From contig NZ_CP083952.1 of the NCBI RefSeq assembly GCF_006442545.2, positions 930,001-994,000 of the forward strand: a DNA stretch of 64,000 bases. The letters run 5' to 3'. This stretch comes from Mesorhizobium sp. B2-1-8 (GTDB lineage: Bacteria; Pseudomonadota; Alphaproteobacteria; Rhizobiales; Rhizobiaceae). Under the pieces are notes generated by a model. It worked only from the letters and a program-made list of their open reading frames with translations. It searched no databases and was not told the origin of the DNA. This document shows, in pieces, positions 29,058 to 37,285 of the stretch. The stretch's first letter is position 1, and every line of letters starts with the position of its first letter. Both the position numbers and the translations under genes were made by a program.

Positions 29058-29480
29058 ATGGCCCGCATCTACAAGACCCGCAGCTGGCATGGCGAACTTG
29101 CGCCCTCGATGGAGGAATTGGAGTTCCTGGCGCTGGAGGCCTACGCCCATCTGCCGGAGGATTTTCGCAAGTTGACCGGCGAGATCGTCATCCAGATCGC
29201 CGAATTCCCGACCGACGAGATCATGGACGATTTGTCGCTGGAGACGCCGTTCGACCTGCTCGGCCTGTTCGAGGGGCGCGGCATCGCCGAACGCTGGAAC
29301 CCGCAAACCGGCGAAGGCCCGAACCGCATCACGCTCTATCGCCGCGCCATGCTCGACTACTGGGCCGAGAACGAGGAATCGCTGGGCGACATCGTCACCC
29401 ACGTGCTGATCCACGAGATCGGCCACCATTTCGGCCTGTCGGACGATGACATGGAGAAGATCGAAGAGGCGGCTGAGTAG
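29058..29480 (+). CDS. Metallopeptidase-family protein (MPN/zincin-like, HExGHH)
   Basis: 140 residues from ATG 29058. The C-terminal motif THVLIHEIGHHFGLSDDDME carries the zinc-binding HExxH, and GRGIAERWNPQTGEGPNRITLYRRAMLDYWAENE precedes it, matching the small bacterial metallopeptidase (DUF1025/MMSYN zincin-like) family. No catalytic role has been proven for the family. Its last 277 nt are duplicated at 29944-30220. Confidence 0.85.
   Translation: MARIYKTRSWHGELAPSMEELEFLALEAYAHLPEDFRKLTGEIVIQIAEFPTDEIMDDLSLETPFDLLGLFEGRGIAERWNPQTGEGPNRITLYRRAMLDYWAENEESLGDIVTHVLIHEIGHHFGLSDDDMEKIEEAAE
29204..29480 (+). repeat. Direct repeat, left copy (3 prime part of the zincin gene)
   Basis: 277 nt from ATTCCCGACCGACGAGATC to the stop codon recur at 29944-30220, exactly 740 nt downstream. 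I count about eight differences, including D to G and K to R replacements and five silent changes. The two copies bracket the unknown gene at 29488-29925. Confidence 0.9.
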
Positions 29481-29487
29481 CACTCAA

Positions 29488-29925
29488 ATGACGGAAGCAG
29501 AGTTTGCCGATCGGATCGACTGCAATTGGCCCTATCGCGACATTTTGCTGAGTCGCGACCTGATTGAAACGGCCATCGGGATTTCACCGAATGCCGCATT
29601 CCTTGCACTCGATGAGCTTTGCCGTCCGCCCGCAAGTGCTGTCGTCGAGCCCGCCACCCTCACGGCGTTGGTTGATTTTTTGCTGGCCAAATTCGACCAT
29701 CCGCTGGCACCGATGATCGCGGACTGCGCTTTATGCAAGATCAGGCGCAAGACACTGCCGGTTCCAGAAGTCCTCGCCAAGATGGATACCGTCTCCGCCT
29801 ATCCAGGCCTTCATGCGGCGCTATCGATCCTTTACTTCGGCTGCGATGACGCTGACGGTTTCGCAGACGCAAAACTTAACAGCATTACAGCGGCCTGGGA
29901 AACTGTAGCGGCTCCCAATCGCTGA
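29488..29925 (+). CDS. Hypothetical protein between the direct repeats
   Basis: 145 residues from ATG 29488, 7 nt after the zincin gene. Not recognised. It starts MTEAEFADRIDCNWPYRDILLSRDLIETAIG and looks all-helical; NAAFLALDELCRPP and FDHPLAPMIADCALCKIRRKTLP carry two closely spaced Cys (C-x2-C). No signal peptide or membrane helix. Codon use is slightly less GC-biased than that of the neighbours (several A/T third positions), consistent with acquisition. It sits precisely between the two copies of the 277-nt repeat. Confidence 0.65.
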   Translation: MTEAEFADRIDCNWPYRDILLSRDLIETAIGISPNAAFLALDELCRPPASAVVEPATLTALVDFLLAKFDHPLAPMIADCALCKIRRKTLPVPEVLAKMDTVSAYPGLHAALSILYFGCDDADGFADAKLNSITAAWETVAAPNR

Positions 29926-29926
29926 G

Positions 29927-30220
29927 ATGGGTGTCCGGCCCCTATTCCCGACCGACGAGATCATGGACGATTTGTCGCTGGAGACGCCGTTCGGCCTGCT
30001 CGGCCTGTTCGAGGGGCGCGGCATCGCCGAACGCTGGAACCCGCAGACCGGCGAAGGCCCGAACCGCATCACCCTCTATCGCCGCGCCATGCTCGACTAC
30101 TGGGCCGAAAACGAGGAATCGTTGGGCGACATCGTCACCCACGTGCTGATCCACGAGATCGGCCACCATTTCGGCCTGTCGGACGATGACATGGAGCGAA
30201 TCGAAGAGGCGGCTGAGTAG
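29927..30220 (+). pseudogene. Truncated duplicate of the zincin metallopeptidase gene
   Basis: A 97-residue frame (MGVRPLFPTDEIMDDLSLETPFG...) in which residues 7-97 copy the last 91 residues of the protein encoded at 29058-29480, including the HEIGHH motif, while the first 49 residues are absent. The ATG at 29927 overlaps the unknown gene's end region closely and has no clear ribosome-binding site. Probably a remnant, although the frame and the zinc site are intact and most changes relative to the parent are silent. Confidence 0.7.
29944..30220 (+). repeat. Direct repeat, right copy
   Basis: Right copy of the 277-nt repeat at 29204-29480, about 97 percent identical by eye, ending with the same GAGGCGGCTGAGTAG. 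Confidence 0.9.
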
Positions 30221-30245
30221 GCTGAAGGGAGGGAGGGGCCTCCCC

Positions 30246-30452
30246 CTACCAGTCGCTGAGCTTGGTATCCGGCCCGTATTCCTGGCCGTCGACATCCTTC
30301 ACCACGGCCTGGCCGCAACGCATGGTCTTGGTTTTCTTGTCATAGGCGTAGGTCGGCGAGCCGAACAGGTGCCAGCCCTTGTTCAGCGCCGCCGTCACCT
30401 TGTGACAGAAACTGGCGTCGTCCGGAGCGGTGAGAAAGCGGTAGAGTTTCAT
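30246..30452 (-). CDS. DUF1737-family small protein
   Basis: 68 residues. KLYRFLTAPDDASFCHKVTAALNKGWHLFGSPTYAYD matches the DUF1737 pattern (YxxxxGxDDxxFCxxVxxxLxxGWxLxGxPxxxxd). Function unknown; frequently a lone small gene in proteobacteria. It is convergent with the truncated zincin copy. Confidence 0.85.
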   Translation of the reverse strand: MKLYRFLTAPDDASFCHKVTAALNKGWHLFGSPTYAYDKKTKTMRCGQAVVKDVDGQEYGPDTKLSDW

Positions 30453-30491
30453 CGTCCAAATTTCCTGTCGTGTATCCCAAGTCGACGAATA

Positions 30492-31382
30492 TCATGCGCC
30501 GATGGCGGCAGCCTTCGCCAGCAGTTTTTCGGCCTGAGCCAGGTGCAGCCGCTCGACCATCCTGCCATTCAGCGCGATGACGCCCTTGCCGCTGTTTTGC
30601 GCCAGCGCGAAGGCATCCTTCACCGCGCGCGCCTCGGCCAGCGCCTGCGCCGACGGGGCGAAGGCATGGTTGGCGGCCTCGATCTGCGATGGATGGATCA
30701 GCGTCTTGCCATCAAAGCCCATGGCGGCGGCCTGCGTGCACTCGCGCGCAAACGCGTCCGGGTCGCGAAAATCGTTGAACACCCCGTCGAGCATGTCGAT
30801 GCCGCCGGCGCGCGCCGCCAGCAGCATCTGCATCAGCCATGGCAGGAGATAGGCGCGGTCCGGCGTCGCCAGCACGCCTGTATCCTTGATCAGGTCATTC
30901 GTTCCGGCAATGAAACAATCAAGCCGCGAGGCGGGGTCGCGGCCGAGTTCGGCGATGGCGCCGATGTTGAGCATGGCCTTGGGGGTCTCGATCATCGCCC
31001 ATAGTTTCACACTATCGGGAGCAAGATTGTCGTCCAGCACGTCGCCGACCTCAAGCACGTCGCGCGGCGTGTCGACCTTGGGCAGCAGGATGCCGTCCGG
31101 CTCCGCCTTGGCCACGGCCGCAAGATCCTCGGTGCCCCATTCGCTGGACAGCGCATTGACGCGCACCACCATCTCGCAGCGCCGGCCATTGTGGCCGGCG
31201 TCAGGACGGTTGGCGAAAATGCCGGCCAGTTTTTCGCGCGCGGCGATCTTGTCGGCGGGAGCGACGGCGTCCTCGAGGTCGATGATGACGGCGTCGCAGG
31301 CAAGCCGCGCGATCTTGGCCAGCGCCTTGTCGCTGGAGGCCGGGACATAGAGCACGGAGCGGCGCGGGCGGTAGGTTTCCAT
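30492..31382 (-). CDS. HpcH/HpaI aldolase / citrate lyase beta-like CoA ester lyase
   Basis: 296 residues from ATG 31382. RRSVLYVPASSDKALAKIARLACDAVIIDLEDAVAP at the N-terminus, LPKVDTPRDV, and FDGKTLIHPSQIEAANHAF near residue 215 are the CitE/malyl-CoA lyase family marks, with Mg2+-binding acidic residues in LEDAV and in the middle of the barrel. It cleaves or forms a 3-hydroxyacyl-CoA bond such as malyl- or citramalyl-CoA; the exact substrate is unresolved. An IS481 element lies about 170 nt upstream. Confidence 0.87.
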   Translation of the reverse strand: METYRPRRSVLYVPASSDKALAKIARLACDAVIIDLEDAVAPADKIAAREKLAGIFANRPDAGHNGRRCEMVVRVNALSSEWGTEDLAAVAKAEPDGILLPKVDTPRDVLEVGDVLDDNLAPDSVKLWAMIETPKAMLNIGAIAELGRDPASRLDCFIAGTNDLIKDTGVLATPDRAYLLPWLMQMLLAARAGGIDMLDGVFNDFRDPDAFARECTQAAAMGFDGKTLIHPSQIEAANHAFAPSAQALAEARAVKDAFALAQNSGKGVIALNGRMVERLHLAQAEKLLAKAAAIGA

Positions 31383-31552
31383 GTCCGATCTATGCCGCGT
31401 GTGGTTGGTCGAGGCAAGCGTCCGGTACCTGATACGAGCCAACCGCGAAAGCTTGCGCTGCCCCTTGCCTGTCCGTCCTCTGCAGCAGTTGCGGAAGGGG
31501 ACCCTTCCTCTCCCCCGTCGATCGGGGGAGAGGTGTCGAGCGTGTTCGAACC

Positions 31553-32866
31553 GGATAGATAGGTAACAGAATGGACCGATAGCATGGGTGACAGTTTTCT
31601 TGTCCGCCGGGAGGACCGGCGATGGTTTGGCGAGAGACTGGCATCATGGACGAGCGGCTTCGGTTTGTAGTGGATTGCCTGGCCGGCGAGGAGACGATGA
31701 GCGCGCTTTGTGGGGCCTACGGCATATCGCGCAAGAGCGGCTACAAATGGCTTGGTCGCTATCGGGAGTTTGGCCCGGAAGGTTTGCATGATCTGCCGCG
31801 GGCGCCGCTCGAGCACGGCCGAGCAACGGCAGCGGAGCTGGTGGATCGGATTTTGGCGGAGAAGCAAGCGCATCCGCTGTGGGGTCCAAAGAAGATCATT
31901 GCGCGCCTGAGACGCAGCGAGCCCTGCTGCGACTGGCCGGCGGTCTCGACGGCAGGCGAGATCCTGAAGCGGCACGGTCTTGTGGGACGCCGGCGCAGGC
32001 GCTGGCGGGCTGAGGGCAACGGGCCATGGCCGGAGCCTGCGGAGCCGAATGCGGTGTGGACGGCAGACCACAAGGGGTGGTTCCGGACCCGTGACGGATG
32101 GCGCTGCGAGCCGTTGACGGTGATGGATGCATTGAGCCGCTATCTGCTGGGGCTCGAGGCGACGGGCTCGACGGCCGACGAGGAGGCGTGGCCGGTGTTT
32201 GAGCGGCTGTTTGAGGAGAACGGTCTGCCGGATCGCATCCGAAGCGACAACGGCCCGCCATTTGCGTCGGCCGGCGTCACAGGGTTGACGCCGCTTGCGG
32301 TGCGCTTCATCAAGCTCGGCATCGCTCTGGAGCGCATCCAGCCAGGCAAGCCGCAGCAGAACGGACGTCATGAGCGTTTCCACCTGACCATGCTGCCGAT
32401 GGCCAAGGAACCGGCGGCCGACAGGGCGGCCCAGAGCCAGGCTTTCGAGGACTTTCGGCGCAGCTACAATGAGGAGCGTCCGCACGAGGCGCTTAGCATG
32501 GACACCCCGGCGCAGCACTACCGTCCCTCGACCCGGCCGATGCCGAAGACAGCTCCTGAACCCGACTATCCGGCCGAGGCAGCGGTGCGCGGCGTGCGCC
32601 AGAATGGCGCCGTCAAATGGCGAGGCACAGAGATCTATGTCTCGGCCACGTTGGCCGGCGAACCGATCGCCATTGAGGAGACCGAGAACGGCAAGTGGGC
32701 CATGCGTTTCTACGCCCATCCGCTCGGCTTCATCGACGACAAGCACATGAAACTGGTTCGCCGCAGCGCCGCGCCAACCGGACCGCTTGGCGCTGCGGCA
32801 ACCGCATCTTAGGGGGAGAAAACTGTTACCTATGTATCCGGTTCATTCTGTTACCCATCTATCCGC
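31553..32866 (+). mobile_element. IS481-family insertion sequence
   Basis: About 1.31 kb, bounded by inverted repeats of roughly 48 bp: left GGATAGATAGGTAACAGAAT... (31553-31600) and the reverse complement of ...ATTCTGTTACCCATCTATCC (32818-32866). Each end holds two copies of a GATAGATRGGTAACAG-type motif spaced 25 bp. One transposase gene fills it. I could not see a target-site duplication with confidence, so the exact outer base is uncertain. Confidence 0.85.
31622..32812 (+). CDS. IS481-family transposase
   Basis: 396 residues (ATG 31622; ATG 31646 is a second candidate). An N-terminal helix-turn-helix with ETMSALCGAYGISRKSGYKWLGRYREFGPEGL is followed by the rve integrase core. The DDE residues are in WTADHKGWF, IRSDNGPPFAS and NEERPHEAL; the C-terminal part has the ISL3-like tail typical of IS481. 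The frame is uninterrupted, so the element may be active. Confidence 0.92.
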   Translation: MVWRETGIMDERLRFVVDCLAGEETMSALCGAYGISRKSGYKWLGRYREFGPEGLHDLPRAPLEHGRATAAELVDRILAEKQAHPLWGPKKIIARLRRSEPCCDWPAVSTAGEILKRHGLVGRRRRRWRAEGNGPWPEPAEPNAVWTADHKGWFRTRDGWRCEPLTVMDALSRYLLGLEATGSTADEEAWPVFERLFEENGLPDRIRSDNGPPFASAGVTGLTPLAVRFIKLGIALERIQPGKPQQNGRHERFHLTMLPMAKEPAADRAAQSQAFEDFRRSYNEERPHEALSMDTPAQHYRPSTRPMPKTAPEPDYPAEAAVRGVRQNGAVKWRGTEIYVSATLAGEPIAIEETENGKWAMRFYAHPLGFIDDKHMKLVRRSAAPTGPLGAAATAS

Positions 32867-33598
32867 TGGACAAGCGCAGCTCGACGGAGTGGGGGTCGAC
32901 CCTTGGGCGCAAGGCGAGGCGATGCTTGCGCCCAGTGCCTCCCATGTGCGCTTGCGGCGGTTGCCAGGTGGTTCCCCCACTCCGTCTCGGCTTCGCCGAG
33001 CCACCTCTCCCCCCTCCGGAGGGAGAGGAAAGGAGCCTGGCTGGGGCAGCGCCAGCGTCCGGAAAGGATGGCGGGCAGGACACCAGCCCTGCACGAAAAC
33101 TGCACAAGCCTGCCGAAAACCTCCTCGAATCCGCCCTGCGGCCTCCCTGCCAGCCTGCGAGACAGGTCGCATGCACAAGCGAGCAAAACCCCGTCTGCCC
33201 CATCGGCTGCGCAGCGAAGGCTGGTGGCTGGTCGATCCGCCACGCGCGAAGCCCGCCGCAATTGTCATCCCCTTTTTGCGCCCGTATCGTGCTGGAAAAT
33301 CCAGAATGGCTGCTGTCCGCCAATCTTCCGACGTTATCCCTAGCGCTTGATGCCTGCTGTTTCATCGATTTCGCAACGCTGATCGCCAATTACAATGTCG
33401 AGCACTCCCCTCGAAATGACCGGCCAGGGCATTCCCCTCGACGCCTGGTATCCGCGCTCGCTCGGTCCGGGCGCGTTTCCCGGGCTGGAAAACTGGCGGA
33501 GCTGGAGTTTTCGCGACTGGCGCCTGCTTCGCTATCTCGACAGCAGGCGGCCGATCGTTACTCCTGGCATCGCAGAACCTGTGCCGGGCCGCTGACCG
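32867..33598. other. Gene-poor 732-nt stretch between the IS and a response regulator gene
   Basis: Several overlapping open frames exist on both strands here but none shows family motifs, good start context or consistent codon use. It contains a palindromic CCTCTCCCCCC TCC GGAGGGAGAGG at about 32994-33040, related to the repeat modules elsewhere. A 66-codon frame at 33395-33595 (MSSTPLEMTGQGIPLDAWYP...) stops 3 nt before, and in frame with, the response regulator ATG; it lacks a ribosome-binding site and is listed only as a possibility. Confidence 0.5.
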
Positions 33599-34291
33599 AT
33601 GCCGCATCACATCCTCGTCGCCGACGACGACCCGCATATCCGCGAAGTGATCTGCTTCGCGCTGGAAAAGGCCGGCATGAAGACGGCTGCCGTGTCCGAT
33701 GGCGCCGCCGCCCTGCAGGCGATCGAACGGCGCACGCCCGACCTTGTCGTGCTCGACATCGGCATGCCGGAGATGGACGGGCTGGAGGTCTGCCGGCGGC
33801 TGCGGCAGCGATCAGACGTGCCGGTGCTGTTCCTGTCCGCGCGCGACGAGGAGATCGACCGCATCCTCGGGCTCGAAATGGGCGGCGACGACTATGTCAC
33901 CAAACCGTTCAGCCCGCGCGAACTGGTCGCCCGGGTCAACGTCATCCTGCGGCGCGCCCGCCCGGCGGCACCCGAACCGGCCGACGACCGGCAATTTATC
34001 CACGGCAAGCTCACGCTGATGCCGGCCAGCCATGGCGCCGGCTTCGACGGCAAGCCGCTTGCCCTGACCGGAATAGAATTCTCGATCCTGAAAGGGTTTC
34101 TGGCGCGGCCCACCCATGTGCTCGATCGCGACGCGGTGATGGCCAATGCCTATGCCGGCAAGATCCATGTCGCCGACCGCACCGTCGACAGCCATATCCG
34201 CAACATCCGCGCCAAGCTGGCGGCGGTCGGGTGCCTGGATGCCATCGAGACCGTGCATGGCGTCGGTTTCCGGCTCGGCCGATGCGGCTGA
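33599..34291 (+). CDS. OmpR-family response regulator (CreB-like)
   Basis: 230 residues. Receiver domain with D10-D11, phosphorylation site D53 in LVVLDIGMPEMDG, and Lys in DDYVTKPFSPREL; a linker near 120-130; winged-helix domain with LTGIEFSILKGFLARPTHVLDRDAVM and TVDSHIRNIRAKLAAVG. Its end overlaps the sensor kinase start by 10 nt, so the pair is co-translated. Confidence 0.92.
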   Translation: MPHHILVADDDPHIREVICFALEKAGMKTAAVSDGAAALQAIERRTPDLVVLDIGMPEMDGLEVCRRLRQRSDVPVLFLSARDEEIDRILGLEMGGDDYVTKPFSPRELVARVNVILRRARPAAPEPADDRQFIHGKLTLMPASHGAGFDGKPLALTGIEFSILKGFLARPTHVLDRDAVMANAYAGKIHVADRTVDSHIRNIRAKLAAVGCLDAIETVHGVGFRLGRCG

Positions 34292-35898
34292 CCACTTCCA
34301 GAAAATGGATGGGCAGCAAGTGGATCGGCCGCAAATGGCGGCCGCGCCTCGCCACGGTCGTCGTCGCCATCCTGATCCTGGTGATGGCCCTACCGCTGGT
34401 CGGCCTGTTCTTCTTTCGCCTCTATGAGAACCAGCTGATCCGCCAGACCGAGGCGGAGCTGATCGCGCAAGGGGCGGCCATCGCCGCCATCTATGCGCAG
34501 GAGGTGCACGACGGCGGCATTTCGCCGGAAAAGCTCGGCGCGCCAATCCCGCCGGCCAACGGCAGCGCGAGCCGAGGCGCCAATCCCGATTCGCCTTATC
34601 GGCCGATCGAGCCGCAGCTCGATCTCGCCTCGGATTACGTGCTTGCGACCCGGCCGGCGGGGATGCCGGCCATGGCCGATCCCGCTTTTGCAGCGATCGG
34701 GGCGCGCCTGTCGGGTATTCTCGATGCGACGCAGAAAACCACGCTGGCCGGCTTCCGGCTGCTCGATCCCACAGGCGTCGTCATTGCCGGGCGCGACGAG
34801 GTCGGGCAGTCGCTTGCCGGGGTCGAGGAGGTGCGTGAGGCGCTCGCCGGGCGCTATGCCAGCGCGCTCAGGCTGCGCATCCCCAACCAGCCGGCGCCGC
34901 CGCTCTATTCGGTCAGCCGCGGAACCAGGGTGCGCGTCTTCGTCGCCCTGCCGGTGGCCGTCGACGGCAAGGTCGCCGGCGTGGTCTATGTCTCGCGGAC
35001 GCCCAACAACATCATAAAACATCTCTATGGCGAACGCGGCAAGGTGACAGCGGCGGCGATCGCCATACTCGGCGGCACGCTGCTCATCGGCCTCGTCTTC
35101 CTGCGCACCGTCAGCCGACCAATCTATGCGCTGATCGACCGCACCCAGCGCATTGCCGCCGGCGAGCGCGACGCGATCCGGCCGCTCGACCATCATGGCA
35201 CGCGCGAAATGGCGGAGCTTTCCGCCGCTTTCCTCGACATGGCCGAAAAACTGCAGGCGCGCTCGGACTCGATCCAGACCTTCGCCACCCATGTCTCGCA
35301 TGAACTCAAATCGCCGCTGACGGCGATCCAGGGCGCGGCCGAACTGCTGCGCGATTCAGGCAGCGCGATGGACGATGGCGAGCGGCGGCGCTTCTCCGAC
35401 AATATCGTCACCGATGCCGGGCGGCTTAACCTGCTGGTCCGCCGCCTGCTCGACCTGGCGCGGGCCGAAAACCTCGCACCCAGCGGCGAAAGCACCTCGG
35501 TCGGTGCGGCGCTGGCGCTGCTTCCCGTCGACAACAGGCTGGCGATTCGCATCGAGGCCGGCGGCGATCTGGCTTTGCGCATCTCGGCCGAGAACGGAGC
35601 AATCGTGCTTGGCAATCTCATCGACAACTCGGCCAGGCATGGCGCGACGCAAGTTTCGATTATTGCCGCAAGCGCCGGCGGCAAGGCGACGGTTCTGGTC
35701 AGCGACGATGGCGCCGGCATTTCGCCAAGCAATCGGGCGCGCATCTTCGAGCCATTCTTCACCACGCGCCGCTCTACCGGCGGCACCGGCATGGGCCTCG
35801 GCATCGTGCTGGCCCTCCTGAAAGCGCATGATGGTACGATCCGGCTGGTTGACTCCGAGCGCGGCACGCGCTTCGAGATCACTTTGCCGGTCGCGTAG
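34282..35898 (+). CDS. Sensor histidine kinase (CreC/BaeS-like)
   Basis: 538 residues from ATG 34282. A basic N-terminus, membrane helix 1 (about 23-46), a periplasmic sensor region of about 205 residues that includes a Cache-like segment GFRLLDPTGVVIAGRDEVGQSL, helix 2 (about 254-276), HAMP, HisKA with H340 in HVSHELKSPLTAIQ, and HATPase (NLIDNSARHG, DDGAGISP, GTGMGLGI). Partner of the response regulator just upstream. The signal is unknown. Confidence 0.92.
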   Translation: MRLTTSRKWMGSKWIGRKWRPRLATVVVAILILVMALPLVGLFFFRLYENQLIRQTEAELIAQGAAIAAIYAQEVHDGGISPEKLGAPIPPANGSASRGANPDSPYRPIEPQLDLASDYVLATRPAGMPAMADPAFAAIGARLSGILDATQKTTLAGFRLLDPTGVVIAGRDEVGQSLAGVEEVREALAGRYASALRLRIPNQPAPPLYSVSRGTRVRVFVALPVAVDGKVAGVVYVSRTPNNIIKHLYGERGKVTAAAIAILGGTLLIGLVFLRTVSRPIYALIDRTQRIAAGERDAIRPLDHHGTREMAELSAAFLDMAEKLQARSDSIQTFATHVSHELKSPLTAIQGAAELLRDSGSAMDDGERRRFSDNIVTDAGRLNLLVRRLLDLARAENLAPSGESTSVGAALALLPVDNRLAIRIEAGGDLALRISAENGAIVLGNLIDNSARHGATQVSIIAASAGGKATVLVSDDGAGISPSNRARIFEPFFTTRRSTGGTGMGLGIVLALLKAHDGTIRLVDSERGTRFEITLPVA

Positions 35899-35925
35899 AT
35901 TGCGGACGGCGGATCGGAGAAAAAA

Positions 35926-37092
35926 GTGCGCTACGACATCGTCATCATCGGCGGAGCCATCGTCGGCTCCTCGGTCGCCTACTATCTGCGCGAGGAGGGT
36001 TTTTCCGGCTCGATCGCGCTGATCGAGCGCGACCCGCAATTCGCCCATGCGGCGACGACGCTGTCCATGGCCTCGATCCGCCAGCAATTCTCGATTCCGG
36101 AAAACATCCGCCTGTCGCAATTCACGCTGAAACTGTTCCGGCGGCTGAAGGAAGAATTCGGCGCGGACGCCGATATCGGTTTTCGCGAAGGCGGCTATCT
36201 CATCCTTGCCGGCGAGGCCGGGCTGCCGATCCTGAGGGCCAATCACGCGGCGCAGGTCGCCGAGGGCGCCGACATCCTGCTCGAGGACGCCGACCAGCTG
36301 ACGCGCCGCTTCCCCTGGCTGTCGGCCGAAGGCATCACCGCCGGCGCCTATGGCCGGACAGGCGAAGGCTGGTTCGACGCCCATGCCATGCTGATGCTGT
36401 TCCGCAAGGCGCTGCGGCAGAAGAGGATCGACTTCATCAGCGCTTCGGTCACCGGCATCGAGCGGCAAGGCGACCGCGTTACCAGCGTCAGCCTCGACAA
36501 TGGCGATCGGATCGAGGCCGGCACCGTCATCAACGCCGCCGGACCGAATGCCGGCAAGGTCGCCGCCCTTGCCGGACTGATGCTGCCGGTCGAGCCGCGC
36601 AAGCGCAACGTCTTCGTCTTCGAGGCGCGCGAGAAATATGCCGACATGCCGCTGCTGGTCGATCCCTCCGGCATCTATGTCAGGCCGGAAGGCTCGGTCT
36701 ACCTCACCGGCGGCGCCGAGCCGGAAGAGGGCGACGGCCCGGCCGATCCCGGCGATTTCGACGTCGACTGGCCGCTCTTCGAAGAGGTGATCTGGCCGGT
36801 GCTGGCGACCCGCATCCCGGCCTTCGAGGCCATCAAACCGACCCGCGCCTGGGCCGGGCACTACGACTACAACACGCTCGACCAGAACGCGGTGATCGGC
36901 CCGCACCCCGAGGTGACGAATTTCCTCTTCGCCAACGGATTCTCCGGCCATGGCCTGCAGCAGGCGCCGGCGGTCGGCAAGGCGCTGGCCGAGTTTTTGG
37001 TGCATGGCGGGTATCGCACGATCGACTGCTCGGCGTTTGGGTATGGACGCGTCGCTGAAGGGCGGGCGTTTCGGGAGTTGAATGTGATTTGA
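35926..37092 (+). CDS. FAD-dependent oxidoreductase (DAO family)
   Basis: 388 residues from GTG 35926 (GGAG upstream). The N-terminal FAD motif VIIGGAIVGSSVAYYLREEGF (residues 5-25) and the C-terminal AWAGHYDYNTLDQNAVIGPHPEVTNFLFANGFSGHGLQQAPAVGKALAE place it in the D-amino-acid oxidase/sarcosine oxidase-like DAO superfamily, close to FOXRED1-type proteins. The amine substrate is not determinable. It starts 27 nt after the kinase gene and may share its transcript. Confidence 0.87.
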   Translation: MRYDIVIIGGAIVGSSVAYYLREEGFSGSIALIERDPQFAHAATTLSMASIRQQFSIPENIRLSQFTLKLFRRLKEEFGADADIGFREGGYLILAGEAGLPILRANHAAQVAEGADILLEDADQLTRRFPWLSAEGITAGAYGRTGEGWFDAHAMLMLFRKALRQKRIDFISASVTGIERQGDRVTSVSLDNGDRIEAGTVINAAGPNAGKVAALAGLMLPVEPRKRNVFVFEAREKYADMPLLVDPSGIYVRPEGSVYLTGGAEPEEGDGPADPGDFDVDWPLFEEVIWPVLATRIPAFEAIKPTRAWAGHYDYNTLDQNAVIGPHPEVTNFLFANGFSGHGLQQAPAVGKALAEFLVHGGYRTIDCSAFGYGRVAEGRAFRELNVI

Positions 37093-37123
37093 GGGAGCAA
37101 GAACGATTGATGCCGGCGGGACA

Positions 37124-37285
37124 GCGCCCCCCTCTGTCCTGCCGGACATCTCCCCCTCAAGTGGGGAGATCGGATGTGGCGACGGTTTCGCGAATCTTCA
37201 ACGTCGAAGAGAACGCGCCGGCATCAAAGCTGCCAATCTCCCCCCTTTTTGAGGGGGAGATGCCCGGCAGGGCAGAGGGGGGCGC
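37124..37285. repeat. Composite palindromic repeat, copy 4
   Basis: 162 nt bounded by GCGCCCCCCTCTGTCCTGCC and GGCAGGGCAGAGGGGGGCGC. Each half has a CATCTCCCCCTC-AAGT-GGGGAGATCGG type hairpin; the centre contains TTCAACGTCGAAGAG. It lies between two convergent genes and supplies the last codons of the DUF72 reading frame. Confidence 0.85.

Noticed and set aside
29927..30220. Second functional zincin gene
   Set aside because: It lacks the N-terminal third of the protein and a ribosome-binding site, so I call it a remnant, even though the frame is intact.
31545..31553. TTCGAACC next to the IS as a tRNA T-loop
   Set aside because: No tRNA arms can be built around it.
33395..33595. 66-codon frame ending just before the response regulator
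   Set aside because: No ribosome-binding site and no family; kept only as a remark in the gene-poor region entry.
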